Assembly: GCA_900491605.1 (NCBI GenBank)
Contig: UESW01003832.1
Span: 1,218,679 to 1,282,678 of the forward strand
From: Calamus simplicifolius
Taxonomy: Eukaryota; Streptophyta; Magnoliopsida; Arecales; Arecaceae
Length of the DNA: 64,000 nucleotides
Direction of reading: 5' to 3'
The stretch's first letter is position 1, and each line of letters starts with the position of its first letter. Shown in pieces: positions 1 through 11,128 of this stretch. The translations under genes and the position numbers were made by a program. The notes under the pieces are model-generated. The model was given only the letters and a program-made list of their open reading frames with translations, had not been told where the DNA came from and did not search any database.

Positions 1-250
1 ATTTAAAGAGTCATGATTGATGAGCTAAATCAGTCTATCCAAAGAGCTACGACTAATGACATAAATTAATTAATTTATAACTAATCTAATAAAAAATTAG
101 ATTAGTAGTTACATTTTTTAAAAAAATTAAGTTGCCCATGTTTAAAAATATATTTATATTTTTTATATTATCATCAAATTATTGAAAATATTTTTAAAAT
201 AATAAATATGATAGAATCTAATTTTTTGTTAATTTTTTTATGAGTGTTAA
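1..250. other. AT-rich sequence, no gene seen
   Basis: A/T-rich tract with short runs of A and T and no credible reading frame. It is probably internal or intronic sequence of the CACTA element whose right end is at 6967, but nothing here shows that directly. Confidence 0.4.
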
Positions 251-261
251 TGTTTTTTAAT

Positions 262-955
262 TGAAGGGGCCGGGGGTGGGGGAAATCCCCCTAGCTGTTA
301 CCTTATTATTATTATTATTATTATTTTTTGTCTGGCCACCGTGGCCGAAGAAGATGAACGGAGGGGGGGGAACCCCCCTAACTATTTTTTTTTCTTTTTC
401 CGGTGGCCTGGCCCCCGTGGCCAGGCCACGGCAGCGGCCGTGGCCGGAGAAGACAGCCACGGCCGTGGCCGTAGAAGACGAATGGGGGGGGGGGTGAGGA
501 AAACCCCCTCCTAAACTGTAACTTTTTTTTTTTTTTGCCTGTCCACCGTGGCCAGGCCACGGCAGCGGCTATGGCCGGAGAAGACGAAGGGAGGGGGGGT
601 GGGGAAACCCCTCCATTAATATATATTTTTTTTTCGGTGGCCTAGCCACCGTGGCCAGGCCATGGCAGTGGCCGTGGCCGGAGAAGACGGCCATGGCCGT
701 GGCCGTAGAAGACGAAGGGGGAGGGGGTGGGGAAACTCCCCCCCCCAAACTGTCAATTTTTTTTTTGGTGGCCTGGCCACCGTGGCCACGGCCACGGCAG
801 TGGCCGTGGCCGAGAAGACGAAGGGAGGGGGGGCACCCCCCCCCCCCCAAACAGTAATTTTTTTTGGTGGCCTGGCCACCGTGGCCAGGCCACGGCTAGC
901 CACGGCACCGGCCATGGCCGGAGAAGATGGCCACGGCCGTGGCCGTGGCTAGACC
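262..955. repeat. GC-rich minisatellite with palindromic GGCCACGG/CCGTGGCC motifs
   Basis: About six imperfect copies of a roughly 100-130 bp unit. Each unit has a T-tract, then GGTGGCCTGGCCACCGTGG, a GGCCGTGGCCGGAGAAGACG block, and a G-run facing a C-run. A (TTA)n microsatellite sits at about 302-323. The GGCCACGG palindromes and G/C runs should fold into hairpins. Open frames on both strands are by-products of the repeat. It lies downstream, on the minus strand, of the first-exon-like segment at 994-1160, so it could be intronic. Confidence 0.75.
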
Positions 956-993
956 CTATTTTTAAAAAATAAAATAAAAGGAGGATGGGCTTA

Positions 994-1160
994 CCTCGGT
1001 CACGAGGGGACGCCGCCGGAGTGGGGAGCTTCCGCCGGGGGAGAGGACGGGGGCAGCCGGAGGAGCGGATGGACGGCAGCAGCTAGGGTAGGAATAGGAA
1101 GAAGAAGAGAAGGAAGCGGGGGGGCGGAGGCAGCCCGACCAAGCCTTAAATAGTGGTAAT
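994..1160 (-). promoter_or_regulatory. Promoter and first-exon-like segment with splice donor (possible CACTA gene 5' end)
   Basis: Read on the minus strand there is a TATA-like CTATTTAAGG at about 1145-1155. A CT-rich, GC-rich leader of about 150 nt follows, then GACCGAG|GTAAGCCC at about 994, a good plant 5' splice site. No ATG-led ORF was found before the donor, so this would be a non-coding first exon. It lies inside the subterminal repeats of the CACTA element, where the promoter of a transposase gene would be expected. Any coding exons would be left of the window. The exon reading is inference. Confidence 0.35.
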
Positions 1161-2425
1161 TAGCGATGCAATATAAGGTCGCTAATCACTCGCTATTTAT
1201 TATTATTATTATATATTAGCAACGCAACAATGCGTCGCTAATTCATCGCTACTTTGGCTTTTTTATTTTTTTATACAAAACTTAGCGACGCAACTAATTG
1301 CATCGCTAATGAGTCGCTAACTTGGCGCCAATGTCCGACGGAAAATAATTTTTATTTTCTAGGAAATTACATCACAAATGCATCGCAATATTTTTTAAAT
1401 ATTAATAACTGATAAAAATTATATTTTTGAAAAATAATTGCGACGCATATTGCATCGCAATATTTTTTTTAATTTTTTTTATTACATATATTTTTCTTAA
1501 AAATATTGCGACGCAATAAATGCGTCGCAATATTAAAAATTTTTTCTCTTGGAAAATAATTTTATTTTCTAGGAAATTACATCGTAAATGCATCGCAATA
1601 TTTTTAAATATTATAAAAAATTATATTTTCTAAAAATAATTGCGATGCATATATTGCATCGTAATTTTTTATTACATTTACTTTTCTTAAAAACATTGCG
1701 ACGCAATAAGTGCGTCATAATATTAAAAATTATTTTCACTAGGAAAATTATTTTTATTTTCTACAAAATTGCGTCACAAATGCATCGTAATATTTTTTAT
1801 ATATTTATAACTAAAAAAAATTATATTTTCTGAAAATAATTGCGATGCATATATTGCATCACAATATTTTTTTAATTTTTTTATTACATTTATTTTTCTT
1901 AAAAACATTGCGACACAATAAATGTGTTGCAATATTAAAAATTGTTTTCTCTTGAGAAATTATTTTATTTTCTAGAAAATTGCATCGCAATATTTTTTAA
2001 ATATTTATAACTGATAAAATTTATATTTTTTAAAAAATGCATCGCAAATGCATCGTAATATTTTTTAAATATTTATAACTGATAAAATTTATATTTCTAA
2101 AAATAATTACAACGCAAATAATGCATCGCAATATTTTTTAAAATTTTTTAATTACAATTATTTTCTAAAAAATATTACGATGCAATACATGCATCATAAA
2201 ATTAAAAATTGTTTTCTTCAGAAAAATTATTTTTTTAGGAAATGCATCGCTAATGCTCACAATATTTTTTTTAATAATTATAACTAATAAAAATTATATT
2301 TTCTAAAAATAATTGCGATGCACATATTGCGTTGCAATGTTTTCTTTAATTTTTTTATTACTATTATTTTTCTTAAAAACATTGCGACGCAATAAATGCG
2401 TCGCAATATTAAAGATTGTTTATCT
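1161..2425. repeat. CACTA subterminal repeats, proximal block
   Basis: Repeated AT-rich units of about 200 bp. Each carries inverted pairs such as TTGCGACGCAATAAATGCGT and GCGATGCATATATTGCATCG, separated by stretches like AAAATAATTTTATTTTCTAG. The same motifs recur at 5945-6967 up to the transposon end. Dense short repeats near the ends are typical of CACTA elements, where they bind the element-encoded DNA-binding protein. That role is family knowledge and is not shown here. Confidence 0.75.
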
Positions 2426-2426
2426 T

Positions 2427-5400
2427 GGACCGTGGCGATCGGTCCGATCGGCGACGATCCACGGTTGCGATCGATCCAAGCCCTGATCCCGATCTGCCAC
2501 GACCGATCTCGGACCGTTGCGATCGGTTCGAGATCGCTGACGATCCGACGGTTGCGATCGGTCTGAGATCGCTGACGATCTGATGGTTGCGATCGATCCA
2601 AGCCCTGATCTCGATCGGCCATGACCGATCTCGAACCGTGGCGATCGATCCGATCATTGATGATCCGACGGTTGCGATCGATCCAAGCCCTGATCCCGAT
2701 TGGCCACGATCGATCTCGGACCGTGGCGATCGGACCGATCATCGTCGATCCGATGGTTGCCATCGATCCAAGCCCTGATTGATCCCTATCGGCGATGAAC
2801 GATCTCGGACCGTCGCGATCGATCCGATAGGCAACAATCCGACGATTGCGATCAATCCAAGCCATGATCCCGATCAGCCACGACCGATCTCGGACCATTG
2901 CAATTTGTCCGAGATTGGCGACAATCTGACGGTTGCGATCGATCGAAGCCGTGATCTTGATCGGCCACGACCGATCTCAGACCGTGGCGATCGGTCCGAT
3001 CGGCGACGATCCGAGGTTGCAATCGATCCAAGTTCTGATCCCGATCGGCCACGACCGATCCCGGACCATTGCGATTGGTCCGAGATTGCGAACGATCCAA
3101 CGGTTGCGATCGATCCAATCGCGACGATCCACGGTTGCGATCGATCCAAGCCCTGATCGATCTTGATCGGCGATGAACGATCTCGGACCGTTGTGATCGA
3201 TCCGATAGGCGATGATCCAACTGTTGCGATCGATCCAAGCCGTGATCTCGATCGGCCACGACCGAACTCGGACCGTTCCGATCAGTTCGAGATCACGGAC
3301 GATTCGACGGTTGCGATCGATCCAATCCCTGATCCCGATCGGCCACGACTGATCTCGGACCATGGCGATCGGTCTGATCACCGATGATTCGATGGTTGCG
3401 ATCGATCCAAGCCCTGATCTCGATCGGCCACGATCGATCTCGGACCGTAGCGATCGGTCCGATCACCGATGATCCGACGGTTGCGATCGATCCAAGCCCT
3501 GATCCCGATCGGCCATGATCTATCCCGAACCATTGCGATCAATCTGAGATCGCGATGATCCAACGGTTGCGATCGATCCAAGCACTGATCCCGATCGGCC
3601 ACGACCGATCCCAGACCATTGTGATCGGTCTGAGATCGCTGACGATCTGACAGTTGCGATCGATCCAAGCCCTGATCTCGATTGGCCATGACCGATCTCG
3701 GACCGTGGTGATCGATCCGATCGCCGACGATCCGACGGTTGCGATCGATCGAAGCCATGATCCTTATCAGCCACGACCGATCTCGAACCGTGGCGATCGG
3801 TCCGATTGGCAATGATCCGATGGTTGCGATCGATCCAAGCCCTGATCCCGATCGGCCACGATCGATCCCAGACCGTTGCGATCGGTCTGAGATCACGATG
3901 ATCCAACGGTTGCGATCGATCCAAGCCCTGATCCCGATCGGCCACGATCGATCCCGGACCATTGCGATCGGTCTGAGATCACTGACCATCTGACGGTTGT
4001 GATCGATCCAAGCCCTGATCTCGATCAGCCATGATCGATCTTGGACCGTGGCGATCGATCGATCGTCGATGATCCGACGGTTGCGATCGATCGAAGCCGT
4101 GATCTTGATCGGCCACGACCGATCTCAAACCGTGGCGATCGATTCGATCGGCGATGATTCGATGGTTGCGATTGATCCAAGCCCTGATCCCGATCGGCCA
4201 CGATCGATCCTGGACCGTTGCGATCGGTCCAAGATCGCGACAATCCGATGGTTGCGATCAATCCAAGCCCTGATCCCGATCGGCCACGACCAATCCCGGA
4301 CCGTTGCGATCGGTCCAAGATCGCTGACGATCCGACGGTTGCGATCGATCCAAGCCCTGATCTCGATCGGCCATGACCGATCTTGGACTGTGGCGATCAA
4401 TCCGATCGCCGATGATCCGATGGTTGCGATCGATCAAAGCAATGATCTCGATCGGCCATGACCAATCTCGGACTGTGGTGATCGGTCCGATCGGCGATGA
4501 TCCGACGGTTGCGATTGATCCAAGCCCTGATCCCGATCGGCCATAACCAATCCCAAACCGTTGTGATCGGTCTGAGATTGCGGACGATCCGATGGTTATG
4601 ATCGATCCAAGCCCTGATCCCGATCGTCCACGATCGATCTCGGACCATGGTGATCGGTCCAATCGGTGATGATCCGATGGTTGCGATTGATCCAAGCCCT
4701 GATCCCGATCGTCCACGACCGATATCGGACCGTGGCGATCAGATCGATCAGTGTTGATCCGATGGTTGCCATCGATCCAAGCCCTGATCGATCCTGGTCG
4801 GTGATGAATGATCTCGGACCATCATGATTGATCCGATAGGCGACGATCCGACAGTCGCGATCGATCCAAGCCATGATCCCTATCGGCCATGACCGATCTC
4901 GGACCGTTGCAATCTGTTCGAGATCGGCGATGATTCGACGGTTGCGATCGATCGAAGCCGTGATCCCGATCGACCACGACCGATCTCGGACCATGGCGAT
5001 CGGTCCGATTGGCGATGATCCGATGGTTGCGATCGATCCAAGCCCTGATCCCGATCGGCCACGACCGATCTCGGACAATTGCGATCGGTCCAAGATTGCT
5101 GACGATCCGATGGTTGCGATCGATCCAAGCCCTGATCCCGATCAGCCACGATCGATCTCGGACCATGGCGATCGGTCCGATCAGCGACGATCCAACGATT
5201 GCGATCGATCCAAGCCCTGATCTCAATCGTCCACAACCGATCTCGGACTGTGGCGATCGGACCGATCAGCGTCGATCCGACGGATGCCATTGATCCAAGC
5301 ACTGATCGATCCCGGTCGGCGATGAACGATCTCGAACCATCACGATCGATCCGATAGGCGATGATCCGATGGTTGTGATCGATCCAAGCCATGATCCCGA

Positions 5401-5940
5401 TCGGCCATGACTGATCTCGGACCGTTGCAATCCGTCTGAGATCGGCGACGATCCGACGGTTGCGATCGATCGAAGCCATGATTTCGATCGGCCATGACCG
5501 ATCTCGGACCGTAGCGATCGGTTCGATCGGCGATGATCCGACGGTTGCGATAGATCCAAGCCCTGATCCCGATCGGCCATGACCGATCCTGGACCGTTGC
5601 GATCGGTTCGAGATCGCTGACGATCCGATGGTTACGATTGATCTAAGCCCTAATCCTGATCGGCGACGACCGATCTTGGACCGTGGCGATCGGTCCGATC
5701 GGCGATGATCCGACGGTTGCAATCGATCCAAGCCCTGATCCCGATCGTCCACGACCGATCTCGTACCGTGGCGATCGGACCGATCAGCGTCTATCCAACG
5801 GTTGCATCGATCCAAGCCCTGATCCTGGTCGACCACGACCGATCTCGGACCGCGGCAATTGATCCGATCAGCGACGATCCGACGGTTGCGATCGATCCAA
5901 GCCCTGATTCCGATCGGCCACGATCGATCTCGGATCGATC
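2427..5940. repeat. 3.5-kb tandem array of ~86-bp GATCG-rich units inside the CACTA element
   Basis: About 40 degenerate copies of a unit of 85-90 bp. Recurrent blocks are GATCGATCCAAGCCCTGATC, CCGATCGGCCACGACCGATC, TCGGACCGTGGCGATCGGTC and GATGATCCGACGGTTGC. Units vary in length and one or two sub-blocks are sometimes missing. The array is bordered on both sides by the AT-rich GCGACGC repeats, so it is embedded in the CACTA end. Long ORFs on both strands (up to 318 codons) reflect the scarcity of stops in the unit and are not genes. The high density of CG and GATC is in sharp contrast to the flanks. Confidence 0.9.
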
Positions 5941-6953
5941 GCTATTTAACATAATTAATTTTTTTAAAAATATTACGACACAAAGGGTTGCATCGTAATT
6001 TTTTAATATGATAATTATATTATATAAAAATTAATTTTATTTAAAATAATTGCGATGTAACAAGTGCGTTGCTAAATTAAAACATAATTTTCCTAATTTT
6101 TTGGTTTATTGCATTGCTAATGCATCGCTATTTAACATAACTATTTTTTTAAAAAATATTGCGATGCACTGAATTGCATCGCAATATTTTTTTTTCATAA
6201 TTATATTTTATAAAAATTTATTTTATTTAAAATAATTGCGATGCATATATTACATTGCTAAATTAAAAATTATTTTTCTAATTTTCAGATTTATTGCATC
6301 GCTAATGCGTTGCTATTTAATATAATTAAATTTTTAAAAAACATTGCGACACACTGTGTTGCATCGCAATTATTTTTTCTCATATTTTTACTTTATAAAA
6401 ATTAATTTTATTTAAAATAATTGCAATGCAGTTATTGTGTCACTAAATTTAAAAATAATTTTTCTAATTTTTTGGTTTATTGCGTTGCTAATGCATCGCT
6501 ATTTATTATATTTAATTTTTTAAAAATATTGTGATGCACTGAGCTGCGTCGCAATATTATTTTCTAATATTTATATTTTATAAAAATTAATTATATTTAA
6601 ATTATTTGCGATGCAATTGTTGCATCGCTAAATTAAAAATAATTTTTCTAATTTTTTGATTTATTGCGTTGCTATTTAACATATTTAATTCTTTTAAAAA
6701 CATTGCGACGCACTGAGTTGCGTCGCAATATTTTTTCCCATATTTATATTTATAAAAAAATAATTTAAAAATATTACGATGCATTATTTGTGTCGCTAAT
6801 AAAAAAATTAATTTTTTTTTGATTTTCTGATTTATTGAGTCGCTAATGCGTCGCTAATTGCATCGCAATGTCTTGTTGTCATGGAGGCGTCACAAAGTGG
6901 TCATAATTTAGCGACGCATAATTGCATCGCTAAATTTGCATCGTTATTTTAGT
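5941..6953. repeat. CACTA subterminal repeats, distal block
   Basis: About five units of roughly 190 bp built from GCGATGCA...TGCATCGC and GCGACGCACTGAGTTGCGTC inverted pairs, with AAAATAATTGCGATG and TTATTGCATCGCTAATGC between them. The block runs directly into the element terminus. No gene is seen. Confidence 0.8.
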
Positions 6954-6967
6954 ATTTTCTTGTAGTG
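6954..6967 (-). mobile_element. Right terminus of a CACTA (En/Spm-type) DNA transposon
   Basis: ATTTTCTTGTAGTG is the reverse complement of CACTACAAGAAAAT, the typical plant CACTA terminal inverted repeat. The sequence inside it is subterminal GCGACGC repeats. The sequence outside (AGCCTAGATG...) is unrelated. The matching left end was not found in 1-6900 and should lie left of the window. A 3-bp target duplication is expected but cannot be checked with one end. Confidence 0.85.
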
Positions 6968-7325
6968 AGCCTAGATGAGGAAGAAAAGCGATTGTAATAT
7001 GAGCGGGCACTCGGTTTCATGCCCAATGTTCCACATGTCACTAAGACAGTGGTTCCGCTGTCCTTAGCTGATCATTTGTCTTTGCGTGGTTGGCCTCGCA
7101 CCGTCTAGTCTGTTTTAGTCCAAGCGGAGCCCGTGCTGACTCAGTATCCAGTAGTTTGGCTCTACGGTCAACGAAAGGAAATTAAATCAATCACGTGAGA
7201 CGGAGAGTAGAGAGAGAGAAAAACATACCTCCTGCTAAGTGATGTGGCATCACGTTGTGGGGCCTCTTAGATCCAAAGACAACTGAATGCGATGAAGTTC
7301 TGAGTTAGATGACAAGGGCTTCAAT
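6968..7325. other. Intergenic sequence, nothing recognised
   Basis: Mixed-composition sequence between the CACTA terminus and the hAT element. No long ORF, RNA gene or repeat was recognised. It includes a short GAGA-type run (GGAGAGTAGAGAGAGAGAAA) at about 7202-7221. Confidence 0.4.
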
Positions 7326-7333
7326 GATGGGAT

Positions 7334-8018
7334 TAGGGATGCAACTTGGGCCGAGTTTAATCTGAACCTAGCCCGTCGAACTCGATTTACAGCAGTGTTT
7401 AAACTCATGTTTGCCCAACCCGAACCCGAAAGACCCGGGTTTAATCTGGCTTGATTTGCAATTGACCCGGGTTAGGGTTGACCGCAATCCAAACCGAGAT
7501 AACCCGAACCCGAGGTTATCCGAACGGAGATAACTTATCGGCACCAAATTTTTGGTGGCATTGAAGGCGCCAATCAGGTCGGACATGATGGCCAACTTGA
7601 GGGCGAGAAGGGCAAGGCGTCGCAGGCGAAGAAAAGGACAAACATAAAGGCGGACCACTCGCATATTTCGTTTCACTTTCCGCTTTCTTTTCTTCTTTGT
7701 TTACGACACCTCCTTTTTTTGTTTCAGATAAATTTTTTTAATACAATGTTAAAGTCCCGAGTCTAGCTTATGCATTTGGTAAGAAATTTTGTTTTTCCAT
7801 ATTTGGAATCCATAATTCGGTGTTTATTTACTTTGAAAAAGTATTTTATTTTATTTTTTATCTTGTCAACCCGAAACTCAATCCAAACCCGATTTTTAAA
7901 AATAGGGTTAGGGTTAAAGTTTTACAATAGGGTTAGGGTTAGGGTTGATATTTTACAAATAGGATTAGGGTTAGGGTTAAGAAAAACCTGAGTTTTATGA
8001 GCCCGAGTTGCACCCCTA
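7334..8018. mobile_element. Non-autonomous hAT element (685 bp) with 8-bp target duplication
   Basis: Terminal inverted repeats are TAGGGATGCAACTTGGGC on the left and TAGGGGTGCAACTCGGGC as the reverse complement of the right end. It is flanked by a perfect 8-bp direct repeat GATGGGAT at 7326-7333 and 8019-8026. TAGGG-type ends with an 8-bp duplication are diagnostic of the hAT superfamily. There is no transposase ORF, so it would be mobilised in trans. Subterminal regions are rich in CCCGAACCCGA and AGGGTTAGGGTT motifs. Confidence 0.9.
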
Positions 8019-8026
8019 GATGGGAT

Positions 8027-8690
8027 CGAGTTGCAGGCACATGCTGCTATCCCATTCGAAATTTATTTGCAACATTTGGCATGCACTGCCCTATTTCTCC
8101 TTGTTCCTATGTCTCTTACGAGTTGCTCGCTGCCCCTACTTTCCGCTTTAGGTATGGCGAGACCACGTGGGAAGTTTCATCCGAGGCTGAGGCCGTGGGT
8201 TAGAAACATTGGTCCCATGTGGCCTATTGGAGTAGAGCCTTTACTCCTTCCAACCCCTGCCCCTTTTGATTGGCGAACGCTTGTCGCTTAGCATCCCTGA
8301 AATGATTACCGCTTCTGTACACCAGGGGCGACTTATAGGGGTCCTTAAAAGCATTTTATTGTTACCAGTTATAGGATATTGAATGTGAAACTAAATTGAT
8401 CCTATCCTAAATCCATTCAAAGTAAACTCAATCAGATTGGATCCATTTTTTGTACAACATATATCTAATATTCAACTACTAATTTTTTAATTATATTTAA
8501 TAAAAAGATATATATAATATTTATTAATAAATTTAATACTTAAATTTTTTTAATAAAAATGATAGGCAATTTAAGATGTATGTGATATATTAGGTTCAAT
8601 CCCTTCTTAGCCCACTAGTTCTTTACGAAAGTTGGAATCAGAAACTTTAATTGCACCATATTTCCTTGCATTCTGCAACACTCCTCCATC
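8027..8690. other. Intergenic sequence, no gene recognised
   Basis: The first ~260 bp are of balanced composition and open in two plus-strand frames (68 and 86 codons). I see no recognisable domain and do not call a gene. From about 8340 it becomes AT-rich. Confidence 0.4.
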
Positions 8691-8692
8691 AT

Positions 8693-8880
8693 GGTTTTAA
8701 AAATCAGACCGGATCAGCCAATCGAACCAGTCCAACCAAAAATCGATCATCAGTCCGATCCAATTTTATTATTAAAGTTAACTTGTATATAACCCGATGA
8801 AAATTAAAAAATATATTGAACCGGTCGAGTTCTAAAGAATCGGTTCAACCCTAATTTTTAGACATTTAGATTTTTAATTA
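8693..8880. repeat. Possible small repeat with ACCGG/GGTTC motifs
   Basis: A segment of AATCAGACCGGATCAGCC, CGAACCAGTCC and GAACCGGTCGAG-type motifs resembles short dispersed plant elements. No clean terminal repeats or target duplication could be fixed, so the class is unknown. Confidence 0.25.
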
Positions 8881-9328
8881 CTATATTTGATATTTCATAG
8901 CAACAAAAGGTCATCATGCATATAATGCTAATAATATTTTAAAATTTTTATATAATATATTTCTATATTATATAAAGATATTTATTATTATATTATATGA
9001 TATATTATATATGAATTATATATATAATATAAAATTAAATAATATCATAATAATACCATAAATATATGTTATGCATTATATATAATATTATACATATTTA
9101 TTAAATACTATTAATATATTAATTATATATTAAATATTATAATATAATAATTCTTATATTAAATACCATATCTTGTGAGTTGTAAGGTAGCACCTGGCAT
9201 TTAATTCTTGAGAATCTAACTAGTGGTTCAAAAAGATCATTTTGCCGTCTGACTTGATGAATAAACTTTTCAGTGATGGGTTTATTTAAATTATTTGTTC
9301 TTGTTTGCCATAAATTAATTTTTCTCTT
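8881..9328. other. AT-rich tract
   Basis: Long TATATAATATA-type tract, partly self-complementary, followed by ~150 bp of ordinary sequence. No gene is seen. Confidence 0.5.
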
Positions 9329-9755
9329 TTTGGATGGAGAGAAAAGTAGAAAGGAAAAAAAACTAGAGGAGAAAACAGGAGAGAAAATGAAGTTTACCTT
9401 GTTTGGACGGAGAAACAAGTAGGGAGAAAAGAAAACTAGAGGAAAAAAATAGAGAAAAAAAGTGGTGGGCCCATGTAAAAGTTTTCTCTCTGAAACCGGA
9501 TAGATTTCGGAGCGAAAACTCAAAGTGCTCTTTTTTTTCATTCCGATATTAACCCTTCAAAAAAAAAACTAATGCATTTTTTAATCATTTATAATAAGGA
9601 CATTATTGTCATTGTAAATTATCAACTTTTTTCTCCTCTCTATTTTCCTTCCACTCATCTAAACAGAAGGAGAAAAAATATTCTTTCTAAATTTTTTTCT
9701 CCCACTTTTCTCTTCCCTCAGTTTTTTTTTCTTTCACTTTTCTCTCCATCCAAAT
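9329..9755. mobile_element. GA/CT-rich MITE-like inverted-repeat element M1
   Basis: The left arm starts TTGGATGGAGAGAAAAGTAG and runs into GGAAAGAAAACTAGAGG. The right arm ends with its reverse complement (CACTTTTCTCTCCATCCAAA). The centre contains the conserved ATTAACCCTTCAA and ATCATTTATAATAAGGACAT. No ORF is present. The element lies directly upstream of peptide gene P1, and the same arrangement recurs through the array. Confidence 0.6.
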
Positions 9756-9846
9756 AGAAATTTAAAAGCGATGAACTGATAAAATTTTCTTCGTCGCTTT
9801 CCTCACCTCGTGACTCTAACAACATCCCTTGCGAAAGAGCGCCGCG

Positions 9847-9905
9847 TGACTCATCATTTAATGCGATATTGTACTTATCTATCAGAACTTTAGAGCTCAT
9901 AAATA
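9847..9905 (+). promoter_or_regulatory. P1 promoter: GCN4-like TGACTCA and TATA box
   Basis: TGACTCA (9847-9853) sits in the context GCGTGACTCATCATTTAAT. CATAAATA (9898-9905) lies ~50 bp upstream of the ATG and is one change from the TATAAATA of sister copies. A further CGTGACTC half-copy lies upstream. bZIP proteins bind TGACTCA in plant promoters, including endosperm genes. Binding here is inference. Confidence 0.55.
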
Positions 9906-9955
9906 CCTCATTACAATGATGCTGCAGAAGCCACCCGAATCCTAAAAAATCTTTG

Positions 9956-10132
9956 ATGATGAAGAGCCTCCAAATCATTTTGAAGATATTGTTGCTGCTG
10001 CTCATTATGTCCTTTGTTTTGCTTCACGCGGCAGAAGCTCCAACTCCAGCTCCAAATGAGTACAACAAATCTCGCTTTTCCTGTTGGTACTGTTGGAGAG
10101 AACGGGGTACCTGCTGCAATGCTTCAAAATAA
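9956..10132 (+). CDS. P1: small secreted cysteine-containing peptide, 58 aa
   Basis: Single-exon ORF starting ATG ATG AAG. Residues 1-28 form a signal peptide: a positive start (MMKS), a Leu/Ile-rich core and an HAAEA cleavage site. A short Pro/Ala spacer (PTPAP, 29-33) and a conserved NEYNKS follow, then the tail RFSCWYCWRERGTCCNASK. Compared with its paralogues it has lost Cys40 (Arg) and Cys45 (Tyr), leaving four cysteines. The Ala-Pro spacer recalls arabinogalactan-peptide glycomodules, but no GPI signal follows. The mature product would be ~30 residues and secreted. The function is unknown. A MITE and a TATA/TGACTCA promoter precede it and module E1 follows. The reading frame is supported by conservation in twelve further copies, not by a recognised family. 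Confidence 0.7.
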   Translation: MMKSLQIILKILLLLLIMSFVLLHAAEAPTPAPNEYNKSRFSCWYCWRERGTCCNASK

Positions 10133-10387
10133 ATGATTGTAGCATTAGCATTAATCTCTCTCTCCTTGCTGTTCTAGTTTATATTGTATCTTTTAGTTTC
10201 AGTTTAAGTTATGTAATATGTGTGATGATCTTTTAGTTTCAGTTTAAGTTATGTAATATGTGTACTGATAAATGTTATGATATAATATATTAAATATTAA
10301 TTATGTAAAGGAGAGAGAATTTGAAAATCATTGTTGCTTTAATAAAAATATAATTTAACTTAAATAATTCTGTCTTTATTTCATAGG
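10133..10387 (+). other. P1 3' region with 37-bp direct duplication
   Basis: Downstream of the stop, a ~37-bp segment beginning ATCTTTTAGTTTCAGTTTAA is present twice in tandem (about 10188-10262). An AT-rich stretch follows, ending TTTATTTCATAG before module E1. The same layout follows every P copy, so it is an ancestral part of the unit. It is a probable 3' UTR, or an intron if E belongs to the same transcript. Confidence 0.5.
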
Positions 10388-10552
10388 ATGCATGACGCTG
10401 ACATTCCAAATGCTGACATTCCAAATGATTTTCATAGGATCCATCCCATTCTCTCTTCATGCTATATTTGCGTATGCATTGGGATCCCCACTTGCATTGT
10501 CCTCGCCATGCTCATCACTTTCTTTGTTCATCGCATTTCCTCTAGCATTTAA
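10388..10552. pseudogene. Module E1 (degraded)
   Basis: Copy of the 165-bp module found downstream of each P gene. An extra T in the conserved GATTTCATAGG, and a compensating loss near the far end, shift the frame. In the antisense frame it also has an internal TGA. It is therefore inactive in either reading. Confidence 0.6.
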
Positions 10553-10573
10553 TGTTCCTCCAGCATTTAGCTT

Positions 10574-11016
10574 TGCTTGGATGGAGAGAAAAGTAGGAAG
10601 GAAAGAAAACTAGAAGGAAAAACATGAGAGAAATTGAAGTTTATATTGTCTGGATGGAGAGAAAAGTAGGAAGGAAAGAAAACTAGAGGAGAAAACAGAG
10701 GAAAAAAAGTGATGGGTCCCACATAACATTTTTCTCTCTGAAATCGAAGAGATTTTGGAGAGAAAACTCAAAAGTGCTCTTTCATTTTTTTTTTTCATTC
10801 TGATATTATCCCTTCAAGAGAAAAACTGATGCATTTTTTAATCATTTATAATAAGGACATTGTTGTCATTGTAAATTATCAACTTTTTTATCCTCTCTAT
10901 TTTCCTCCCACTCATCCAAACAAAAGGAGAAAAAATATTTTCTCTCTAATTTTCTTTCCTCCCACTTTCCTATCCCCCTCAGTTTTCTTTTCTTCCACTT
11001 TTTTCTCCATCCAAAC
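10574..11016. mobile_element. MITE-like element M2 with duplicated left arm
   Basis: Inverted-repeat arms as in M1. The left arm (TTGGATGGAGAGAAAAGTAG type) occurs twice in a row, at about 10576 and 10652, each followed by GGAAAGAAAACTAGA. It lies upstream of P2. Confidence 0.6.
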
Positions 11017-11128
11017 AGAAATGTAAAAGCGATGAACGGATAAAATTTTCTTCGTTGCTTTGCCTCGTGACTCTGACAACACATCCACCTCGTGACTCTA
11101 ACAACATCTCTTGCAAAAGAATGCCTCG

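Noticed and set aside
257..972. Overlapping ORFs on both strands rich in Gly, Pro and Arg
   Set aside because: Products of the GC-rich minisatellite and its G/C runs, with no protein-like organisation.
2284..5836. Long ORFs of 80-318 codons on both strands rich in Asp, Arg, Ile and Ser
   Set aside because: They lie in the ~86-bp GATCG tandem array. The unit lacks stops in several frames, so the ORFs are repeat artefacts.
7368..7676. 102-codon minus-strand ORF
   Set aside because: It falls within the non-autonomous hAT element and has no recognisable domain.
7910..7980. AGGGTTAGGGTT repeats resembling telomeric DNA
   Set aside because: Short, interrupted and GGGTTA rather than the usual plant TTTAGGG. 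They lie inside the hAT element.
9137..9541. 134-codon ORF rich in Phe, Ser and Lys, and similar ORFs in each MITE copy
   Set aside because: Low-complexity translation of the GA/CT-rich MITE arms.
10101..10460. Splicing of a P gene from GGG|GTACCT to the TTTCATAG before module E
   Set aside because: Joining there adds only ~15 residues before a stop, and the donor is weak. The unspliced ORF with its own stop is conserved in all copies and is simpler.
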